From Gammaproteobacteria bacterium (lineage in GTDB: Bacteria > Pseudomonadota > Gammaproteobacteria > Chromatiales > Chromatiaceae), in contig JARFQQ010000140.1 in NCBI GenBank assembly GCA_029287695.1, forward strand, positions 1-7,572: a stretch of DNA of 7,572 bases, read 5' to 3'. The notes beneath the pieces are model-generated. The model searched no databases, was not told the origin of the DNA, and saw only the letters and a program-made list of their open reading frames with translations. Below, in pieces: positions 1 through 5,228 of this stretch (positions are counted from its first letter, which is position 1; each line of letters begins with the position of its first letter). The position numbers and the translations under genes were made by a program.

Positions 1-1134
1 TCGAATTCTCCCCACAGGTCGACGCTTGCCGTCATCAGGGAGATGCGTCTGGTCGATGAAAGAACGCTCGATTTCCTGCTTGGCCGGGCAGATCCCTATT
101 TTCCGTCTTACCTCTCCAGTGGCGTATTACCAGCGCATCTCATCGAGACTTTTCATGACTTCAACAGCAAGCCTGTTGGCAGCGGGCCATTCCGCCTGCT
201 GTCCCGCGAGGCGGGCAGGGTCCTGCTGGAGCGCAAATCCGATGGGCTTCCGGTCAGCCTGCTGCTCGTCAGGGAGCCCAGTGTGCGCGTCCTGAAGCTG
301 CTGCGCAGCGAAATTGACCTCATGCAAAATGACTTGCCCCCGTCTCTGGTCGACTATCTTGCGCGGCAGTCCGATGTGGAGGTGGAAACGGCTCCCGGCA
401 GCAATTACACCTATCTCGGTTTCAATCTGGAAGATCCTGTCACGGGTGATCTGCGAATCCGCAGGGCTATCGCCCATGCGATCGATCGTGATGCCATCAT
501 CGAGCATGTTTTCAGGGGGCGTGCGCGCAAGGCTGCCGGTCTGTTCCCTCCGGAGCATCCGCTCGGCACGGATGTTCGACATGCTGTTGCATTCGATCCA
601 CGAAAATCGATGGTCTTGCTGCGCGAAGCGGGATATGGCCCCGGGAACCCGCTCGAACTGACCTGGAAGACATCGAGCGACCCGTTCCGGCTGCGACTGG
701 CCACGATCATGCAGCAGCAGCTTGCCGATGTCGGTATCCGTGTGCGTATCAAGAGTTATGACTTCGGCACTTTTTTCGGAGACATCAAGGCAGGGAATTT
801 CCAGCTCTACACTCTGACCTGGGTGGGGTTGAAAACACCTGACAGTTTTCGTTATATCTTTCACAGCGATTCGATCCCGCCGGAAGGGGCCAATCGTGGC
901 CGCTATCGTTCGGCGAGGACAGACGCATTGATAGAATCAGCCGAATCGGAACCTGATAGCGATGGCCAGTTGCCTCTCTATCATCTGTTACAGCAGCAAC
1001 TGTTGCAGGACCTTCCCTATGTGCCGCTCTGGTATGAAGACCAGTTCGCAGCTTACCGGCCCGATGCGATTGACGGCTATACTCCCGGACGTGATGGCAG
1101 CTATGACACCCTCATCGGGCTCGAACAACGCTGA
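1..1134 (+). CDS. Peptide ABC transporter, family-5 substrate-binding protein (5'-truncated by window edge)
   Basis: This is the periplasmic solute-binding subunit of a Dpp/Opp-type ABC importer, which would deliver peptide ligands to the two permeases encoded just downstream. The frame is open from base 1, and residues before the first Met (codon 15) already fit the family (SPHRSTLAVIREMRLVDERT), so the gene begins upstream of the window. About 377 residues are visible. Family members are usually 500-550 aa, so the signal peptide and first lobe are missing. Family hallmarks seen are PVGSGPF near visible residue 60, the DLRIRRAIAHAIDRDAI block followed by GLFPPEHPLG, and the C-terminal YVPLWYEDQ segment. 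The TGA is followed after 2 nt by the YkuD gene, so the two are almost certainly co-transcribed. The ligand cannot be read from sequence. The neighbouring YkuD protein suggests murein-derived peptides (inference). Family call is secure, ligand is not. Confidence 0.93.
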   Translation, partial: SNSPHRSTLAVIREMRLVDERTLDFLLGRADPYFPSYLSSGVLPAHLIETFHDFNSKPVGSGPFRLLSREAGRVLLERKSDGLPVSLLLVREPSVRVLKLLRSEIDLMQNDLPPSLVDYLARQSDVEVETAPGSNYTYLGFNLEDPVTGDLRIRRAIAHAIDRDAIIEHVFRGRARKAAGLFPPEHPLGTDVRHAVAFDPRKSMVLLREAGYGPGNPLELTWKTSSDPFRLRLATIMQQQLADVGIRVRIKSYDFGTFFGDIKAGNFQLYTLTWVGLKTPDSFRYIFHSDSIPPEGANRGRYRSARTDALIESAESEPDSDGQLPLYHLLQQQLLQDLPYVPLWYEDQFAAYRPDAIDGYTPGRDGSYDTLIGLEQR

Positions 1135-1136
1135 AA

Positions 1137-1625
1137 ATGAATAACGGGACGCATATCACCGTCAGGCTCGATAGCCAGGAACTCGTATTACGTGAGGCCA
1201 GTGGTCAGCAGCGGGTCTATCCTGTCTCGACAGCGCTGAATGGCCCGGGAGAGCGCCTTAACAGCGAGTGTACGCCGAGGGGGCGCCATCAGGTACGGAT
1301 TGTCATCGGACGGGACTGCCCGCCGAATGCTGTATTCACGGGTCGCCGCTTTACGGGCGAGATCTACTCGCAGGAACTGGCCGACAGCGAGCCAGACCGG
1401 GACTGGATTCTCAGCAGGATCCTCTGGCTGACCGGGTGTGAACCGGGTTTCAACAGGGGAGGGGAGTGTGACAGCTTGCGGCGCTATATCTATATTCACG
1501 GTACGCCTGACCCGGAGCCTGTCGGGATTCCCCGCTCACACGGCTGCATCCGCATGCGTAATCCTGATGTGATCGATCTCGCCAACCGCGTCACTGCCGG
1601 TACGCCGGTCCTGATCGAAGCCTAG
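1137..1625 (+). CDS. YkuD-domain protein without signal peptide; probable cytoplasmic L,D-carboxypeptidase (ElsL-like)
   Basis: A 162-aa protein made almost entirely of a YkuD (L,D-transpeptidase) catalytic domain. The active-site block is visible: H121 in YIYIHGT, then S134-H135-G136-C137-I138-R139, with C137 as the presumed nucleophile. Other family segments are CTPRG and RRFTGEIYS, then DWILSRILWL. The protein starts MNNGTHITVRLDSQ, with no hydrophobic signal or lipobox, so it should stay in the cytoplasm. Classical L,D-transpeptidases are exported. YkuD proteins without signals, such as ElsL of Acinetobacter baumannii, act as L,D-carboxypeptidases that remove the terminal D-Ala from recycled tetrapeptides, replacing LdcA. 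I infer that role here. The ATG lies 2 nt after the binding-protein stop and has no good Shine-Dalgarno, suggesting coupled translation. Its stop codon abuts the next ATG. The domain is near certain. The carboxypeptidase activity is inferred from localisation and operon context. Confidence 0.9.
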   Translation: MNNGTHITVRLDSQELVLREASGQQRVYPVSTALNGPGERLNSECTPRGRHQVRIVIGRDCPPNAVFTGRRFTGEIYSQELADSEPDRDWILSRILWLTGCEPGFNRGGECDSLRRYIYIHGTPDPEPVGIPRSHGCIRMRNPDVIDLANRVTAGTPVLIEA

Positions 1626-2534
1626 ATGCTCACCCGTCTGATAACATCCCTCGTGACGCTGATCGGTGTCGTCTCGCTGGTCTTCTTTCTCATTCACCTC
1701 ATTCCGGGGGACCCCGTCGAGTACATACTCGGTGATTCTGCACGTCCCGCAGACCGGGAGGCATTACGCTCCGAACTCGGGCTCGACAGGCCTTTGCCGG
1801 TTCAGTACGCAGACTATCTCTCCGGTCTGATACGTTTCGATCTCGGAAATTCACTGCACAGCAAGCAGCCCGTGACTGCGCTGCTGCTTGAAAGATTGCC
1901 GGCCACGCTGAAACTCTCGCTGGTTGCGTTTCTCCTCGCTGTTCTGATCGCCCTGCCGCTTGGAGTGCTTGCAGCAACCCGGAGTGGAACTTTCTGGGAT
2001 TCCGGCGCGATGACTCTCTCGCTGCTTGGCGTCTCCATTCCAAACTTCTGGCTCGGGCCGATGCTCATCCTGCTGTTTTCACTCTGGCTGGGCCTCACCC
2101 CGGTCAGTGGCATGGAACAGCCGGGATCAGTGGTGTTGCCGGCAATCACACTCGGTGTCTCGCTGGCCGCGATTCTTGCTCGCATGGTCCGCAGCTCCCT
2201 GCTCGAGGTACTTGGCGAGGATTATATCCGGACAGCGCGGGCCAAGGGAGTGAGTGAGCAACGCATCGTCTGGCGGCATGCCCTTGGCAATGCCTTGCTG
2301 CCTGTCATTACGCTCCTGGGTCTTCAATTCGGGGCCTTGCTCGCAGGCTCAGTCATCACCGAGAAGGTCTTCTCCTGGCCGGGTATCGGGCTGTTACTCA
2401 TCGATGCTATCCAGCAGCGTGACTATCCCGTGGTCCAGGGGACCGTATTGCTGATTGCTGTCAGTTATCTGATCGTAAATCGATTGACGGATCTGCTTTA
2501 CAGGGTTGTCGATCCAAGGGTCAGACTGGAATGA
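1626..2534 (+). CDS. Peptide ABC transporter permease, DppB/OppB type
   Basis: An inner-membrane permease of 302 aa, the usual size for the DppB/OppB subunit that pairs with a DppC-type partner to form the import channel. The first membrane helix is at about residues 5-27, followed by the family signature HLIPGDPVEYILGD and a periplasmic region containing LGLDRPLPVQYADYL. The BPD-transporter domain follows, with the cytoplasmic EAA loop at about residues 198-226 (DYIRTARAKG, then a short helix ending LLP), which docks on the ATPase. The C-terminus DLLYRVVDPRVRLE is typical. The ATG directly follows the TAG of the YkuD gene with no spacer, and the last 4 nt overlap the next permease (ATGA). 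Both arrangements indicate coupled translation. I see nothing abnormal in the gene. Specificity is not encoded here in a readable way. Confidence 0.95.
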   Translation: MLTRLITSLVTLIGVVSLVFFLIHLIPGDPVEYILGDSARPADREALRSELGLDRPLPVQYADYLSGLIRFDLGNSLHSKQPVTALLLERLPATLKLSLVAFLLAVLIALPLGVLAATRSGTFWDSGAMTLSLLGVSIPNFWLGPMLILLFSLWLGLTPVSGMEQPGSVVLPAITLGVSLAAILARMVRSSLLEVLGEDYIRTARAKGVSEQRIVWRHALGNALLPVITLLGLQFGALLAGSVITEKVFSWPGIGLLLIDAIQQRDYPVVQGTVLLIAVSYLIVNRLTDLLYRVVDPRVRLE

Positions 2535-3328
2535 GCCGCTGGTTTGCCATCACGATTCTTCTCGCCTGGGTTATGGCCGTGCTGATGCAGCCACTCCTGC
2601 AGACAACGCCTGACGTGATCCACCTCGATGCCATCCTGGCGCCGCCCGGCCCGGATTACTGGCTCGGTAACGATGCGCTCGGACGATCTGTCGGCGAACG
2701 TCTGCTTGCCGGTGCCGAGATCGCTCTGCTGGTGTCGGTCGCGACAGTCCTGATTTCGGCCCTGGCAGGGACGGTCATCGGTGCGCTGAGTGGTTATGCA
2801 GGCGGTATGACGGATATCGTCATTTCGAGAATCATCGACATCATGCTTGCATTTCCGGGGATCCTTCTGGCTATCGCACTCGCAGCGGTTCTTGGTCCGG
2901 GTATCGATAATCTCGTCATCGCCATCTCCGTCGTTGGCTGGGTTGGCTACGCGCGGCTTGCACGCGCCCAGGCGCTCTCTCTGAAACAGCGTGAGCACGT
3001 GACAGCAGCGATCGCTCTCGGCAGCCGTCAGGGGCGTATTCTCAGGCGTCACATTATCCCCCTGATGCTTGCACCGCTCGTCGTCGAGGCGAGCTTCGGT
3101 ATCGCTGCCGTGATCGTTGCCGAGGCGGGGCTTTCATTTCTCGGGCTCGGTGTGCAGCCGCCACAGGCTTCATGGGGAAGCATGATCCGGGAGGGCGCCG
3201 ATTTCCTGCTGGTTGCTCCGCACCTTGCCATCTTCCCGGGAATTGCCATCTTTCTTGTCGTGCTCGCCGCAAACCTTTTCGGCGACTGGCTGCGGAGCCG
3301 TCTGAATGTGCGAGAAAAGGTCGGCTGA
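2531..3328 (+). CDS. Peptide ABC transporter permease, DppC/OppC type
   Basis: The second channel subunit, 265 aa, slightly shorter than many DppC proteins because its N-terminal cytoplasmic tail is short. One helix spans about residues 4-23. Then comes the canonical periplasmic motif LGNDALGRSVGERLLAG (45-61), which closely matches the LGTDxLGRD signature of this subunit. Five further membrane segments follow, interrupted by the EAA loop at residues 155-177 (EHVTAAIALGSRQGRI ... IIP) and the family block AGLSFLGLGVQPPQASWG. The start overlaps the previous stop as ATGA, with an AAGGG at 2516-2520 as ribosome-binding site. No DppD/DppF ATPase follows. The next gene is an unrelated transporter, so the ATPases must be encoded upstream of the window or elsewhere. 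Confidence 0.95.
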   Translation: MSRWFAITILLAWVMAVLMQPLLQTTPDVIHLDAILAPPGPDYWLGNDALGRSVGERLLAGAEIALLVSVATVLISALAGTVIGALSGYAGGMTDIVISRIIDIMLAFPGILLAIALAAVLGPGIDNLVIAISVVGWVGYARLARAQALSLKQREHVTAAIALGSRQGRILRRHIIPLMLAPLVVEASFGIAAVIVAEAGLSFLGLGVQPPQASWGSMIREGADFLLVAPHLAIFPGIAIFLVVLAANLFGDWLRSRLNVREKVG

Positions 3329-3330
3329 GG

Positions 3331-4236
3331 ATGACTGTGAGGTTTCTCGACCGCTTCTCACCCTACCTCCTGCTTGTCATGACAACGCTTTTCTGGGGTG
3401 GCAACTTCAACGTCGCACGTGCAGTCAGCGGCGAGGTGCCACCACTCGGCCTGTCGTTCTGGCGCTGGATGGTCGCATGGATGATCCTGTTTCCCCTCGC
3501 GTACCGCTCCATGTGGAGAGGGCGTCATCTGCTGGTCGAGCACTGGTTGATCGTTCTCGTGCTCGCGGTCAGTGGTGTGACCCTGTTCAACAGCCTGGTC
3601 TATCTCGGATTGCAGACGACGACAGCGATCAATGCCTCGCTGATGCAGTCGGTCAATCCGGTCTTTATTATCCTGCTGTCCATGCTACTGCTTGGTAATC
3701 GCCCGCGGGCCCGGCAGTGGCTGGGGATGCTGGTCTCGATGGCTGGTGCAGTTGTCATCCTGACGCGCGGGGATGTCGTTGTCCTTCGGGAGTTGAAATT
3801 CGCGTCCGGTGACTTGTTTGTGCTGCTGGCTGTCTTTCTCTGGGGGCTCTACACGGTACTGCTCAAGAAGGTTCCCGCGGACCTTCGGGGAATGCCCCTC
3901 TTGGGGTATACGGTGACTTTGGGAACGATCCTGATCTTGCCGTTCTACCTGCACGAAACCCTGAGTGGCCGACCCCTGGTCATAACGCCAGCGAGCGTGG
4001 CGAGCATTCTCTATGTCGCGATTTTTCCGTCGGTGCTCGCCTATTTTTTCTGGAATCATGCCACGGAACGGATCGGGCCTGAGAGGACAGGGCAGTTCAG
4101 TCATCTCATTCCTGTTTTCGGTATCCTCATTGCAACGCTTGTTCTGGGCGAATCGCTGCAAGCCTATCACCTTGCTGGCATCCTGCTCGTGAGTGCGGGA
4201 CTCTTGCTGGCCAATTTTCGCGCCCCTGACAATTGA
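3331..4236 (+). CDS. EamA/DMT-superfamily transporter (RhaT/YdcZ-like), substrate unknown
   Basis: A 301-aa polytopic inner-membrane protein with the duplicated EamA domain: five helices in each half, about residues 12-142 and 156-295, near the normal family length. The first half opens with TLFWGGNFNVAR and RWMVAW. It continues with YLGLQTTTAINASLMQSVNPVF, the stretch most conserved in the family (shown here without its neighbours). The second half opens with FLWGLYTVLLKK and has the matching end SVLAYFFWNHATERIGPE. The frame is open upstream to 3172, but that extension would overlap the DppC gene and lacks membrane character. ATG 3331, 2 nt after the permease stop with AAAAGG at 3315-3320, is the natural start. 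DMT proteins export or import amino acids, purines and other metabolites. Which one applies here cannot be told. Position at the end of the peptide operon might mean export of a breakdown product (speculative). Confidence 0.9.
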   Translation: MTVRFLDRFSPYLLLVMTTLFWGGNFNVARAVSGEVPPLGLSFWRWMVAWMILFPLAYRSMWRGRHLLVEHWLIVLVLAVSGVTLFNSLVYLGLQTTTAINASLMQSVNPVFIILLSMLLLGNRPRARQWLGMLVSMAGAVVILTRGDVVVLRELKFASGDLFVLLAVFLWGLYTVLLKKVPADLRGMPLLGYTVTLGTILILPFYLHETLSGRPLVITPASVASILYVAIFPSVLAYFFWNHATERIGPERTGQFSHLIPVFGILIATLVLGESLQAYHLAGILLVSAGLLLANFRAPDN

Positions 4237-4243
4237 GTCTCCG

Positions 4244-4330
4244 TCAGAGCGAAGCAGGTGAATTGAATTTCTGAATACGCATTATTAATGACAACATGAG
4301 CACGGCCTGTTCCCTGTTTTTTCGCTCTGA
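4244..4330. repeat. Imperfect inverted repeat (87 bp) downstream of the EamA-family gene
   Basis: TCAGAGCGAA at 4244-4253 is an exact reverse complement of TTCGCTCTGA at 4321-4330. Inside it, CAGG (4255-4258) can pair with CCTG (4313-4316), giving a stem of roughly 14-15 pairs with a small T bulge. The enclosed loop of about 54 nt contains its own dyad, CATTA-T-TAATG, at 4280-4290. This could fold as an RNA 3' end for the upstream operon, or be a remnant of a small repeat element. No run of T follows the outer arm, so a simple intrinsic terminator is unlikely. No flanking target-site duplication is apparent. Confidence 0.45.
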
Positions 4331-4401
4331 AGCTAAATGACTGAAATTTCTGGAAATGCTGATATGGGACGATTTCAGCGGGATTGTAAGAGACAGCTGG
4401 C

Positions 4402-4456
4402 AATTTGAAAAACGTTGAAAAAAGTGGCATTTATTAGAGAAACAGAGTATTCTAAT
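4402..4456 (+). promoter_or_regulatory. Candidate sigma-70 promoter with phased A-tracts, for the small acidic protein
   Basis: Two adjacent decamers, TTGAAAAACG (4405-4414) and TTGAAAAAAG (4415-4424), place A-tracts one helical turn apart, as in curved DNA or an UP element. Immediately downstream is GTGGCA (4424-4429, 4 of 6 to TTGACA). After 18 nt comes TATTCT (4448-4453, 4 of 6 to TATAAT), overlapping TCTAAT (4451-4456, 5 of 6). Transcription would start near 4460-4463, giving a leader of almost 100 nt. The core boxes alone are weak. The A-tract position is what makes this credible. Confidence 0.45.
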
Positions 4457-4462
4457 CGGATC

Positions 4463-4487
4463 ATTGCGGGGCAGTTTGCCCTGCAGT
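4463..4487 (+). promoter_or_regulatory. Stable hairpin at the predicted 5' end of the small-protein mRNA
   Basis: GCGGGGCA (4466-4473) pairs with TGCCCTGC (4477-4484) across a GTT loop. Flanking bases extend this to 11 pairs, two of them G-U. No T-tract follows, so it is not a terminator. If the promoter call is right, the hairpin sits at or next to the first transcribed base, where it could protect the message from 5'-end-dependent decay (inference). Confidence 0.45.
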
Positions 4488-4503
4488 CCACTTTCAGGTT
4501 CAC

Positions 4504-4522
4504 GGTCATGCATTGCATGGCC
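4504..4522. promoter_or_regulatory. 19-bp dyad in the leader, possible operator or RNA hairpin
   Basis: CATGCA (4507-4512) and TGCATG (4514-4519) form a perfect inverted repeat around a single T. The outer bases GG (4504-4505) and CC (4521-4522) extend it with one mismatch. It ends 24 bp before the ribosome-binding site of the small gene. A single-base centre disfavours a tight RNA hairpin and favours a protein-binding site. No known regulator box is recognised. Confidence 0.35.
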
Positions 4523-4558
4523 TTAATTTATGTGGTGAATTAACTCGGAGACCGGATT

Positions 4559-4753
4559 ATGAACCAGACGTATTACGACGCTGTTACCAAGATGGAAGAG
4601 ATGGGTGTAAACGAAGAGTACATCCAGGGCTGGCAGGCAGGATTCCTTCAGAACCCCAAGCGTGAAGAGCAGCGTGTAACTGAAGCTTATGAAGCTGGTT
4701 ATGGAGATGGAGAAGAAAAGACCACTGACAACTTCTCTAACTGGGTCAGCTGA
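4559..4753 (+). CDS. Small acidic protein of unknown function (64 aa)
   Basis: I do not recognise this protein. The start is well supported: GGAG at 4547-4550 lies 8 nt before ATG 4559, and the gene is followed by a strong terminator. It is soluble, with no signal peptide, no membrane segment and no cysteine. It has 13 Asp/Glu against 5 Lys/Arg. The motif Y-x-x-G-(W/Y)-x-x-G occurs twice, 23 residues apart: Y21-G24-W25-G28 and Y44-G47-Y48-G51. They flank a charged, probably helical linker PKREEQRVTEAYE. The glycine-aromatic pattern loosely recalls ribosome modulation factor, but I do not claim homology. Codon choice (CGT for both Arg, mainly GAA, many GGT and GTA) differs from the neighbours and resembles highly expressed genes. 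It looks monocistronic, or linked to the thioredoxin gene by terminator read-through. Confidence 0.8.
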   Translation: MNQTYYDAVTKMEEMGVNEEYIQGWQAGFLQNPKREEQRVTEAYEAGYGDGEEKTTDNFSNWVS

Positions 4754-4783
4754 TCGCTGAATTCCGAATCCACGTGTTTCAAC

Positions 4784-4813
4784 AAGCCTCGGTCTATCCG
4801 GGGCTTTGTTTTT
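4784..4813 (+). terminator. Rho-independent terminator between small protein and thioredoxin genes
   Basis: AAGCCTCGG (4784-4792) pairs with CCGGGGCTT (4798-4806) across the loop TCTAT, giving 9 pairs with one G-U. The T-rich tract TGTTTTT (4807-4813) follows. This is a classical intrinsic terminator for the 64-aa gene. The tract ends only two bases before the thioredoxin Shine-Dalgarno (GGAG 4816-4819), so it also lies in any thioredoxin transcript that begins upstream. Confidence 0.85.
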
Positions 4814-4826
4814 ACGGAGAATCGAC

Positions 4827-5195
4827 ATGGCAGTAATCGAACTGACCAAAGAGAACTTTGAACAGACAATCAACGGCAATGATTTCGTGATTGTCGATTT
4901 CTGGGCGCCCTGGTGTGGCCCATGCAAATCTTTCGCACCGACCTACGAAAAGGTCTCGGAGCAATTTCCCGATATCATCTTCGCGAAGGTCAACACAGAG
5001 GATGAGCAGGAGATCGCCGCACATTTCCAGATCCGCTCCATCCCCACTTTGATGATGTTCCGTGAACAAATCATCATTTTCAGCCAGCCGGGTGCGCTTC
5101 CCGAGTCCGCCTTTACCGATGTGGTACAGCGCGCATCTGAACTGAACATGGCGGATATCCGCAAGCAGATCGACGAAGAGCAGAAGAACGCCTGA
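4827..5195 (+). CDS. Thioredoxin-family protein (WCGPC)
   Basis: A 122-aa cytoplasmic thiol-disulfide oxidoreductase with a single thioredoxin fold. The redox site is W29-C30-G31-P32-C33 within FVIVDFWAPWCGPCKSFAP. The conserved cis-proline is P73 in RSIPTLMMF, and the buried Asp is D24. These are the only two cysteines. The reductase-interacting strand normally reads like GxxVxxxVGA. Here it is REQIIIFSQPGALP, a variant seen in secondary thioredoxins. The C-terminus carries an extra acidic/basic tail of about 15 residues (DIRKQIDEEQKNA). ATG 4827 has GGAG seven nt upstream. An upstream TTG at 4806 lies in the terminator stem and is unlikely to be used. No convincing promoter is seen between 4754 and 4826, so expression may depend on read-through from the small gene. 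It converges with the deaminase gene 33 nt away. Confidence 0.95.
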   Translation: MAVIELTKENFEQTINGNDFVIVDFWAPWCGPCKSFAPTYEKVSEQFPDIIFAKVNTEDEQEIAAHFQIRSIPTLMMFREQIIIFSQPGALPESAFTDVVQRASELNMADIRKQIDEEQKNA

Positions 5196-5210
5196 CCTCT
5201 CAACTGCTGC

Positions 5211-5228
5211 CGGGGCAACGCAGCCCCG
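5211..5228. terminator. Possible bidirectional terminator hairpin between convergent genes
   Basis: CGGGGC (5211-5216) pairs with GCCCCG (5223-5228) around AACGCA, in the 33-bp gap between the thioredoxin stop and the deaminase stop on the opposite strand. The stem is GC-rich but short, and neither side has a real T-tract, so its efficiency is doubtful. Its 3' arm touches the deaminase stop codon. Confidence 0.4.

Larger units (their letters stand above)
4237..4558. other. 322-bp non-coding region between eamA-type gene and small acidic protein
   Basis: The base composition is visibly richer in A and T than the flanking genes, and no frame gives a plausible protein. Short minus-strand open frames here lack recognisable character. 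The stretch holds, in order: a long imperfect inverted repeat (4244-4330), a short dyad CTGAAAT/ATTTCAG (4341-4347 and 4372-4378), two tandem A-tract decamers with a candidate promoter (4402-4453), a hairpin (4463-4487), a dyad (4504-4522) and a Shine-Dalgarno GGAG at 4547-4550. I see no classical T-tract terminator directly after the EamA gene. No tRNA or known riboswitch is recognised. Confidence 0.7.

Noticed and set aside
3..23. EcoRI-like GAATTC and SalI-like GTCGAC sites at the left edge, suggesting vector sequence
   Set aside because: The bases translate in frame into residues that fit the binding-protein family (SPHRSTLAVIREMRLVDERT), so this is genuine gene sequence.
127..864. 245-aa open frame on the minus strand
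   Set aside because: It is antisense to a clearly conserved binding protein and its translation has no recognisable fold or motif.
3172..3330. N-terminal extension of the EamA protein starting at 3172
   Set aside because: It overlaps the DppC gene in another frame, has a basic cysteine/proline-rich composition with no membrane segment, and ATG 3331 has a proper spacing to a ribosome-binding site.
4420..4445. Sigma-54-type site around GTGGCA
   Set aside because: The required GC element at the -12 position with correct spacing is absent.
4167..4513. Two minus-strand open frames in the non-coding gap
   Set aside because: Low-complexity, Phe/Ser/Lys-rich translations without motifs. The open frames follow from AT-rich sequence, and the interval is better explained by regulatory elements.
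4806..4826. TTG start for thioredoxin, adding seven residues
   Set aside because: The TTG lies in the terminator stem and T-tract. ATG 4827 has a correctly spaced GGAG and gives the normal thioredoxin N-terminus.
4523..4927. 134-aa minus-strand open frame across the small gene and thioredoxin start
   Set aside because: It is antisense to two well-supported genes and the terminator, and has no family likeness.
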